NCBI GenBank assembly: GCA_022571615.1
Contig: JACZXM010000240.1
Coordinates: forward strand, 1 to 5,505
Source: Acidobacteriota bacterium
Lineage (GTDB): Bacteria; Acidobacteriota; UBA890; WLXD01
Reading direction: 5' to 3'
Length of the DNA stretch: 5,505 bases
The notes beneath the pieces were generated by a model, which saw only the letters and a program-made list of their open reading frames with translations, did no database searches and was not told where the DNA came from. Shown piece by piece: positions 1 through 4,933 of this stretch (position 1 is the stretch's first letter; each line of letters begins with the position of its first letter). Both the position numbers and the translations under genes were made by a program.

Positions 1-900
1 GATACCGCCTCCGACGATGCCGTCGCCCTGGTGATGGTCCTCCGCGAGCCGGCGGTTCAGGTGGAAGCGATCACCGTCGTCGCCGGCAACGTAGGCGTCG
101 ACCAAGGGGTACAGAACGCCCTGTACACGGTTGAGCTTTGCAGTGGCAATGTCCCGGTGCACCGCGGCGCCGGCGCACCGCTGCGGCGCCCGCTCCAGAC
201 CGCTCAACACGTCCATGGCATGGATGGGATGGGCGACATCGGGTTGCCACTACGCGGCCGCAAGCCCGCAGCCAAGCCCGCGATCGCCGCCTTGCTCGAC
301 ACCATCGGTCAATTCGCAGACGACATCACGCTGGTGACGCTGGGACCACTTACCAACGTCGCCCTGGCGCTGTTGCAGGACCCTTCGATGGCTCGCAAGG
401 TCAAGGAGTGCTACGTAATGGGTGGCGTCGGCCGCGGGCCAGGCAACGTCACACCGGTGGCGGAATACAACATCTGGGCTGACCCCGAGGCGGCGAAGAT
501 CGTCTTCGAGTCGAGTCTTCCGATCCGTATGATCGGATGGGACATCGCGCACACGTACGCCGAGTTCGACGCGCAAGAGTGCGCCCAGCTGCGCGACCTC
601 GGTACCGAGCTGGCGAAGTTCTGCGTCGACATCCAGAACGCCTCGCGGCAACTCCACCGGCGGAGAACCGGCTCGGAGGGCTTCACCCTGCCCGATCCCA
701 CGACCATGGCGGTGGCGCTCGATCCGTCGATCGCTACCCGCACGGAGTTGCTGCACGTCGAGATCGACAGCGAGCTGTGCCGCGGGCAGACCGTCGTCGA
801 CCATCCGCGGGTGACCGGCAACGACCCCAACGTCGCGGTGGTGCTCGAGATCTCGCGGCCGCGATTCGTGGGCCTGTTGAAGCGTGCTCTTACCTCCTGA
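1..900 (+). CDS. Nucleoside hydrolase (inosine/uridine-preferring family), 5'-truncated by window edge
   Basis: Predicted to hydrolyse the N-glycosidic bond of ribonucleosides, giving free base plus ribose (IUNH family, Ca2+-dependent), in nucleoside salvage. The reading frame is open from base 1 and 299 residues are visible. It begins inside the family's N-terminal metal-binding motif (DTASDDAVAL, fragment residues 1-10, a form of DxDxxxDD), so only about ten residues are likely missing. Further family signatures are VTLGPLTN (112-119), the substrate-pocket block MGGVGRGPGNVTPVAEYNIW (140-159), where E155 and N157 match the classical Glu/Asn pair, and LPDPTTMAVALDP (230-242), where D232 matches the C-terminal calcium Asp. 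In classical protozoan enzymes a catalytic His precedes that Asp; here it is Pro, a variation I believe occurs in some bacterial branches. No signal peptide can be judged because the start is cut off. It ends at TGA 898-900. The next gene is also a nucleoside-cleaving enzyme on the same strand. Family assignment is firm; substrate preference is unknown. Confidence 0.95.
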   Translation, partial: DTASDDAVALVMVLREPAVQVEAITVVAGNVGVDQGVQNALYTVELCSGNVPVHRGAGAPLRRPLQTAQHVHGMDGMGDIGLPLRGRKPAAKPAIAALLDTIGQFADDITLVTLGPLTNVALALLQDPSMARKVKECYVMGGVGRGPGNVTPVAEYNIWADPEAAKIVFESSLPIRMIGWDIAHTYAEFDAQECAQLRDLGTELAKFCVDIQNASRQLHRRRTGSEGFTLPDPTTMAVALDPSIATRTELLHVEIDSELCRGQTVVDHPRVTGNDPNVAVVLEISRPRFVGLLKRALTS

Positions 901-1121
901 CCCCAGGCACCGGAGCGTCCAAGCAAGACGCACCAGAGTGGCATCGGCGAAATCCGTTGGTCGGTCGTGGTACCTCTGCGGCGGGCTGATGGACTCGCCC
1001 TGGTTCGCTGATAACATCTCGCCACCATGATCGACGCCTGCTGCCGCTTCGCCGAGTTCCTCCGGGCGACGGTACGCGAGAGCGACAACGGCCCCAGGCG
1101 CCCGCCGGGAGCGGCGGCGGA
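901..1121 (+). other. Intergenic region between the two nucleoside-cleaving enzyme genes
   Basis: These 221 bases hold no supported gene apart from the doubtful 32-residue ORF. GATAAC at 1010-1015 resembles a -10 box in four of six positions but has no convincing -35 partner 16-18 bases upstream. I see no hairpin followed by a T-run that would end the nucleoside hydrolase transcript, so read-through into the nucleosidase gene is possible. GGGAG at 1107-1111 and GGAG at 1119-1122 are the candidate ribosome binding sites for the two possible GTG starts. Confidence 0.5.
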
Positions 1122-1125
1122 GTGA
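1027..1125 (+). CDS. Doubtful 32-residue ORF overlapping the start of the nucleosidase gene
   Basis: ATG at 1027 opens a 32-codon frame (begins MIDACCRFAEFLRATV, ends PGAAAE) that stops at TGA 1123-1125. The stop overlaps the GTG at 1122 of the nucleosidase gene in a four-base GTGA arrangement typical of translationally coupled genes. Against it: no Shine-Dalgarno precedes the ATG (the upstream context is ATCTCGCCACC), the composition is that of random high-GC sequence, and I recognise no family. If real it could act as a coupling leader peptide. Chance overlap is the simpler explanation. Confidence 0.15.
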   Translation: MIDACCRFAEFLRATVRESDNGPRRPPGAAAE

Positions 1126-2126
1126 TCGTGATCGCGAGACGCACCGTGCCGACACCGACCGTCGCTAAGGTGGGCTGGCTGCTGATCGTCTCGCTGGCAG
1201 CGAGCGCGACGATCACCGCATGTGCCGCGAGCAGCGCTAGGCCGGTGCCTGCCACCACGCCGTCGGCGTATCTAGATCCGACGCCCCGGGTGGCGGTGAT
1301 GTCCGCCATCGATGCCGAGCTCGGGCGGCTCGTGGAGCGCGCGGAGATCGACAGGACGATTCGCCTCAACGGCCGCGATCATCACGTCGGACGACTCGCC
1401 GGCCTCGAAGTCGTGCTCACGCTGTCCGGCGTCAGCATGGTCAACGCCGCGATGAACACCCAGCTGCTGCTGGACCGGTTTCACATCACGGCGATCGTGT
1501 TCTCCGGGATCGCCGGGGGCGTGAACCCGGAGCTCGGCGTCGGAGACGTGACAGTCCCGGCGCAGTGGGGCCAGCACCAGGAGGTCGTCTTCGCCCGTGA
1601 GACCGAGAGCGGCTGGGACGATCGCGGCATGGGCGGCGGGTTCGAGAACTTCGGCATGATGTTCCCGCGCAGGCAGCACGTCGTGCGCGAAGGGGAGGAC
1701 TACGATGGACGCCGGCGGCTCTTCTGGTTTCCGGCCGACCCGGAGATGCTCGCAGTGGCGCGGCGGGTAGCGCAGGAGATCGAGCTGGAGCGCTGCACCC
1801 CCGGGGGAGACTGCCTCGACCGCGCACCGGTGGTGGTCGTCGGTGGCAACGGCCTCAGCGGCCCGAGCTTCGTCGACAACGCCGTCTATCGCGAGTGGAT
1901 GTGGCGCACGTTCGCAGCCGACGCGGTCGACATGGAAAGCGCCGCGGTCGCGCACGTTGCCCATGCGAACTGGATCCCGTACGTAGTCTTCCGTTCGCTC
2001 TCGGACCTGGCCGGCGGCAGCCCGGATGCCGACCGGATCAGGGTCTTCCTCCAGCTCGCCGCCACGAACTCGGCACAGGTCCTACTCGGGTTCCTCGAGG
2101 CCTGGGGCGCGAGGGCCGGTGGCTAG
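1122..2126 (+). CDS. Predicted lipoprotein nucleosidase, MTA/SAH nucleosidase-like (PNP_UDP_1 fold)
   Basis: A 334-residue protein with the purine nucleoside phosphorylase / 5'-methylthioadenosine-S-adenosylhomocysteine nucleosidase fold. The N-terminus has a basic stretch (R6, R7, K16), a hydrophobic core (about 18-31) and a lipobox ITAC with C34, so the enzyme is probably exported and lipid-anchored; classical MTA/SAH nucleosidases are cytosolic and about 230 residues. Catalytic features are kept: E66 in SAIDAEL (Glu12 of E. coli MTAN), SGIAGG (128-133) followed by VGDV, the ribose-binding VDMESAA with M271-E272, and D295 in SLSDLA (the base-protonating Asp). Between about 150 and 250 lies an extra aromatic- and charge-rich segment (GGFENFGMMFPRR, then LFWFPAD) that could reshape the active site. 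The start is uncertain: GTG 1122 has GGGAG ten bases upstream, but GTG 1128, two codons later, has GGAG five bases upstream and is at least as good. The gene follows a nucleoside hydrolase gene after 221 bases, suggesting related roles in nucleoside scavenging. The fold is secure; the exact substrate (MTA, SAH, adenosine or another nucleoside) is not determined. Confidence 0.88.
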   Translation: MIVIARRTVPTPTVAKVGWLLIVSLAASATITACAASSARPVPATTPSAYLDPTPRVAVMSAIDAELGRLVERAEIDRTIRLNGRDHHVGRLAGLEVVLTLSGVSMVNAAMNTQLLLDRFHITAIVFSGIAGGVNPELGVGDVTVPAQWGQHQEVVFARETESGWDDRGMGGGFENFGMMFPRRQHVVREGEDYDGRRRLFWFPADPEMLAVARRVAQEIELERCTPGGDCLDRAPVVVVGGNGLSGPSFVDNAVYREWMWRTFAADAVDMESAAVAHVAHANWIPYVVFRSLSDLAGGSPDADRIRVFLQLAATNSAQVLLGFLEAWGARAGG

Positions 2127-2676
2127 AACGTCAGCGTGAGGGGACCCGGCCGGTGCGCGATGAAGTCGAACAACCATTCCGAGGCGAGGCTGTCGCTCGA
2201 GCGCCAAGCGTAGACATCGTTGCCAGGGAACCAAACAACCGTCTGGTAGGGCGGCTCAGCGTTGCGCGGCAAGAACAGCAGCGCGCTCATGCGCACGCCG
2301 TCGTACGCGGTCAGGTACGAGACCGTCTCCTTGCGCCAGGGGGCTGAGCTCTCGTCGATGTCCTCGACGCGCGCCTCAAGCGGCCCGGCTCGTAGGCGTA
2401 CATGGAGCGCCACGACTCGAACTCCTCCGCGGTCGGCGCGCGCGGCAGGTCGAACCGGCTTGGACGGGCGATCGGCCGCAGCAGATCCTCACCGGGCGAA
2501 TCGATGTAGAGCGCCCAGCGCATCCCGAGGACCGCGTGACGGGCGGTCGACTCCTGCAATCCGAAGTGACCGAAAGCGTAGTGGGGGTCGCCGGCGGCTC
2601 CGCCCAGAATGAAGGGCATCCCATCGTCGGCGCGCTTGCTCGAGCTCCACTCCCGGACATTACAGACAAACGGTAT
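2123..2676 (-). pseudogene. Remnant of a multidomain Ser/Thr kinase: SUMF1-like domain end plus start of hydrolase-like C-terminal domain, frameshifted
   Basis: Read on the minus strand, this begins abruptly with NVREW (2661-2647) and continues with ILGGA (2610-2596) and LGMRW (2526-2512). These match the last third of formylglycine-generating-enzyme-like (SUMF1) domains, usually GNVxEW, then ILGGAW, then NGFRC. A linker RAPTAEEFESW follows (about 2442-2410), then the strand VEDIDESSAPWRKETVSY and the PPYQTVVWFPGND segment (2254-2216) that opens the alpha/beta-hydrolase-like C-terminus of large acidobacterial-type kinases. The two halves lie in different frames. One missing base in the GGCCCGGC tract around 2382-2389 would join YAYEPG to PLEARVED. 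After LFDFIAH (about 2155) family similarity stops; a short unrelated tail PGPLTLTF runs to TAG 2125-2123. The N-terminal SUMF1 half, the kinase domain and the rest of the hydrolase are absent on this strand, so I call it a pseudogene. Its last four bases overlap the end of the nucleosidase gene. Confidence 0.75.
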
Positions 2677-2920
2677 GCCGGCGAGTGCTGCGGGCGACGT
2701 ATTCGCACTCGGGTTGGTCGCGTATGAGACGGCTACCGGGCGCCAGGCGTTCTCGGGTGACAACCTTCTTCAGATCTTCCACCAGATCCGCGAAGTCGAC
2801 CCCGAGCGCTACGCCGCGGACTTGCCCGAACCGTTCGCGAAGGTCGTGAGATCAGCGCTCGTGCCAGATCGACGCGAGCGCACCCTTACGATGGCTGCTA
2901 TCGCTGAAGCGTTCGCGTAG
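2672..2920 (+). pseudogene. Ser/Thr protein kinase C-lobe fragment
   Basis: About 83 residues match only the last part of a bacterial Hanks-type Ser/Thr kinase domain. PASAAGDVFALGLVAYE carries the subdomain IX DxxxxG motif (Asp codon 2696-2698), TGRQAFSGDN is the usual TGRxPF stretch, and RRERTLTMAAIAEAFA is the subdomain XI end with its conserved Arg. The glycine loop, the ATP-binding Lys, the HRD catalytic loop, DFG and the activation segment are all absent upstream, so no kinase activity is possible. The frame stays open leftwards to 2609, but that stretch is antisense to the SUMF1 remnant and shows no kinase similarity. Homology starts at 2672-2678, within about ten bases of where the SUMF1 remnant starts on the other strand. 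The stop TAG 2918-2920 lies four bases from the end of the convergent membrane protein gene. It is probably a broken piece of the same multidomain kinase as its neighbour, now in the opposite orientation; origin from a second kinase gene is the alternative. Confidence 0.75.
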
Positions 2921-2924
2921 CCCC

Positions 2925-3479
2925 TCAGGGCCAGAGCCAGCCGAACGCTCCGGCCGTGAGCAAAGCATAGATGAGCCCATCGAAGGTGAACTTGGCGGTG
3001 AGACTCCACGGTCGCTTGTACCAGATCGACATCTGCCACAGGCCCATGGCGTAGGCCATGAAGGCGACGGTGCCGACGACACGGAAAACCGCCAGGTAGT
3101 CGGCTCCGGGCGCCAGGGTTCGGCTGGCCACATAGCCGGAGAAGAAGGCGACCAAGGCACTGTAGATGAACCACTGCACCAGGCTCGAGCCCATCGCGAA
3201 GCCGCCATCGAACACGGTCATGAAGACCGTCGGTCCCTTGTCGACCTTGGCCTGGAACTCCGGCGACTTCATCGCCTCCGGGCTACCCGCACACGGCATC
3301 GCGTAGGAGCCGGGGGACACCTTGGCGTTACGAAACGCCTCCATCAGGGTATCCTCGTCAGGCAGCTGGCCGAAGTCGTTGTGGTGATACTTCAGCGCCA
3401 TATGGAAGATCGAGCTGGTGATGAACACCAAGACCGCCGACAGCAGGATCGGCAGAATCAGGGCGGTGAGAGCGACCAT
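2925..3479 (-). CDS. Small four-helix integral membrane protein of unknown function
   Basis: Encodes 184 residues with four predicted membrane segments: about 5-28 (LTALILPILLSAVLVF, then ITSSIFHM), 98-119 (SSLVQWFIYSALVAFFSGYV), 128-150 (YLAVFRVVGTVAFMAYAMGL) and 164-183 (FTFDGLIYALLTAGAFGWLW). Between the first two is a soluble loop of about 70 residues with a His- and acid-rich start (HMALKYHHNDF, then LPDED) and a PEAMKSPEF stretch. Short aromatic motifs WQMSIWYKRPW and FDGLIY give it the look of a conserved family, and I recall similar proteins annotated only as hypothetical in Acidobacteriota/Gemmatimonadota-type genomes. The start is ATG 3479-3477: the hydrophobic N-terminus begins there and AGGAGGTG sits just upstream. 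The frame stays open further upstream to 3923, but that part is antisense to the beta-propeller gene. It stands alone, divergent from the beta-propeller gene and convergent with the kinase fragment. The function is unknown; the clustered His/Asp residues after helix 1 could bind a metal, which is speculation. Confidence 0.88.
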   Translation of the reverse strand: MVALTALILPILLSAVLVFITSSIFHMALKYHHNDFGQLPDEDTLMEAFRNAKVSPGSYAMPCAGSPEAMKSPEFQAKVDKGPTVFMTVFDGGFAMGSSLVQWFIYSALVAFFSGYVASRTLAPGADYLAVFRVVGTVAFMAYAMGLWQMSIWYKRPWSLTAKFTFDGLIYALLTAGAFGWLWP

Positions 3480-3483
3480 GGGG

Positions 3484-3491
3484 CACCTCCT
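3484..3491 (-). promoter_or_regulatory. Strong Shine-Dalgarno site of the membrane protein gene
   Basis: On the minus strand the sequence is AGGAGGTG, followed by CCCC and then ATG. The AGGAGG core is six bases from the start codon, close to ideal. It fixes the start of the 184-residue membrane protein and excludes the longer upstream frame. It is the strongest ribosome binding site in the window, suggesting efficient translation. Confidence 0.85.
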
Positions 3492-3624
3492 GAGTGTGGG
3501 TTTCGCGGATCGAGCACGACGGGGCCCTGGTTGGACGGCCACGAAGGTAGCCAGATCGGCGCCGCGGCACAACCGGTGCCGGCGAACTGGCCAGACCGGG
3601 GGCGGATTGGTTAGCATCGACCGC
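3492..3624. other. Divergent intergenic region between membrane protein and beta-propeller genes
   Basis: These 133 bases, beyond the membrane protein's ribosome site, must hold promoters for both divergent genes if each is transcribed alone. No consensus sigma-70 pair stands out. TAGCAT at 3612-3617 is a four-of-six -10 match on the plus strand, only eight bases from the beta-propeller ATG and without a good -35 element. If used it would make a nearly leaderless transcript, which would fit the missing Shine-Dalgarno of that gene. This is a weak inference. Confidence 0.35.
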
Positions 3625-4890
3625 ATGAACAAGAACCCGCGGCAACGCCCGCGCATCGCAGCGATCCTGGCCGCCAGCTTCAGCCTGGTTGCGGTAGCAG
3701 CGGCCCACACCCCGCAGTCCGTGGCCGACTGGCCACAATGGCGTGGCCCGGCGCGCGACGGTGTCGTGCGCGGCGGGCCTTTCAGCTGGCCACAGGAATT
3801 GGAGCGGGTCTGGTCCGTGCCTGTGGGGCTGGGGCACTCCTCTCCGGTCGTGGCCGAGGGTCGTGTCTTCCAGTTTGCCCGCCAGGGCGAGGACGAGATT
3901 CTGCGCGCCCTGGATCCGGCCACCGGCGAGACGCTCTGGGAGAATCGTTACCGGGCTCCCTACCGGGTCAACCCGGGTGCCAGGTTTCACGGCCCCGGGC
4001 CCAAGTCGACGCCGATCGTGGCCGACGGTCAAATCTTCACGCTCGGAATCAGTGGCACCCTAAGCGCCGTCGATACGGCCGACGGCGAACTTGTCTGGCG
4101 GCACGAGTTTAGCGACGAGTTCTCGAGAACTTCGCCGGTCTTTGGCACCGCAATGTCGCCCATCCTGTACGAAGGGACCGTGATCGCTCACGTCGGGGGC
4201 GCGAACGACGGGGCGCTGGCCGCGTTCGACGTCGAGACCGGCAGCGAGCGCTGGCACTGGGATGAAGACGGGCCGGGCTACGCCTCGCCGGTGCTGGCAA
4301 CCTTCGGCGATTCGGTGCAGCTGATCACCCAAACTCAGGAGCGGATCATCGGCATCGACCCCGGCAGCGGGGAGCTCCTGTGGAGTGTCGGTTTCCGTAC
4401 CGACTACGACCAGAACTCGGTCACCGCTCTGGCCATCGGCGAGTCGGTCATTCTTTCCGGGCTGAACAACGGCATCTTTCGCGCCCGCCCGGAGCTGGGT
4501 CCCGACGGCTGGCGCCTGAACCAGCTCTGGAAGATCACCGACGTGTCAATGTACATGAGCTCACCGGTGCTCAATAAGGGGCGCGTCTTCGGCTTCTCGC
4601 ACCGTCGATCCGGGCAGTTCTTCGCCCTCGATCCGGCGACAGGCAAGCTCGTTTGGACCAGCCGCGGTCGCGATGGCGACAACGCGGCCCTGTTGGCGAT
4701 CGGGGATCACGTGGTGATGCTCACCGACGAGGCGCGCCTGATTGTCGTCAACGCGTCCGCCGACACCTACGCCCCGGTGGCGGAATACTCCGTCGCCGAC
4801 TCGCCAACCTGGGCCCATCCCGCCCCCGTCGGGGACAGCCTGCTGATCAAGGACCACGAGAGTCTCGCGCGCTGGCGAATCCAGCCCTGA
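3625..4890 (+). CDS. Secreted PQQ-like beta-propeller repeat protein
   Basis: A 421-residue exported protein. The signal peptide has a basic start (K3, R6, R8, R10), a hydrophobic core (11-27) and a likely cleavage after AAA (27), before HTPQ. The mature protein opens with DWPQWRGPARDG (35-46), the hallmark start of WPQWRGP-type PQQ-like propellers. Blade motifs of the form xxDxxxGxxxW occur at ALDPATGETLW (95-105), AVDTADGELVW (148-158), AFDVETGSERW (200-210), GIDPGSGELLW (243-253) and ALDPATGKLVW (334-344). The Trp spacing is 53, 52, 43 and 91, so one degenerate blade probably lies near 290-305 (GWRLNQLW). Such proteins act in the periplasm or outside the cell; some are dehydrogenases, many are scaffolds, and no separate cytochrome or catalytic domain is present here. 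The start is ATG 3625 because the signal peptide begins there; a TTG at 3607 with GGGGGCGG just before it is a weaker alternative. The ATG has no clear Shine-Dalgarno. The gene is divergent from the membrane protein gene and convergent with the permease gene. Substrate or partner cannot be told from sequence. Confidence 0.92.
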   Translation: MNKNPRQRPRIAAILAASFSLVAVAAAHTPQSVADWPQWRGPARDGVVRGGPFSWPQELERVWSVPVGLGHSSPVVAEGRVFQFARQGEDEILRALDPATGETLWENRYRAPYRVNPGARFHGPGPKSTPIVADGQIFTLGISGTLSAVDTADGELVWRHEFSDEFSRTSPVFGTAMSPILYEGTVIAHVGGANDGALAAFDVETGSERWHWDEDGPGYASPVLATFGDSVQLITQTQERIIGIDPGSGELLWSVGFRTDYDQNSVTALAIGESVILSGLNNGIFRARPELGPDGWRLNQLWKITDVSMYMSSPVLNKGRVFGFSHRRSGQFFALDPATGKLVWTSRGRDGDNAALLAIGDHVVMLTDEARLIVVNASADTYAPVAEYSVADSPTWAHPAPVGDSLLIKDHESLARWRIQP

Positions 4891-4933
4891 GCGCGAGGCG
4901 TGACCATCCCCCCCTGATACGGCGTGGCTTGAG

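Noticed and set aside
1010..1015. GATAAC as a promoter -10 element for the nucleosidase gene
   Set aside because: Only four of six matches and no plausible -35 element at the right distance.
250..1155. Long minus-strand open frame of about 300 codons opposite the nucleoside hydrolase
   Set aside because: It is antisense to a clear enzyme gene, Arg/Ala/Gly-rich and without recognisable motifs: a high-GC shadow frame.
1272..1964. Minus-strand open frame of 230 codons opposite the nucleosidase
   Set aside because: The plus strand has intact catalytic motifs; the antisense translation is low-complexity and His/Arg-rich with no family.
2262..2612. Plus-strand frame of 116 codons within the SUMF1/hydrolase remnant
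   Set aside because: The minus strand shows recognisable domain homology; the plus translation is Arg/Ser-rich noise.
3418..3624. N-terminal extension of the beta-propeller protein by 69 codons
   Set aside because: It overlaps the start of the divergent membrane protein gene and would bury a standard signal peptide that begins at ATG 3625.
3480..3923. N-terminal extension of the membrane protein by 148 codons
   Set aside because: It crosses a perfect Shine-Dalgarno and ATG, is antisense to the beta-propeller gene and lacks any protein-like pattern.
4891..4933. Possible bidirectional terminator between the beta-propeller and permease genes
   Set aside because: I found only a direct repeat of GGCGTG (4897-4902 and 4921-4926), which cannot form a hairpin, and there is no T-run.
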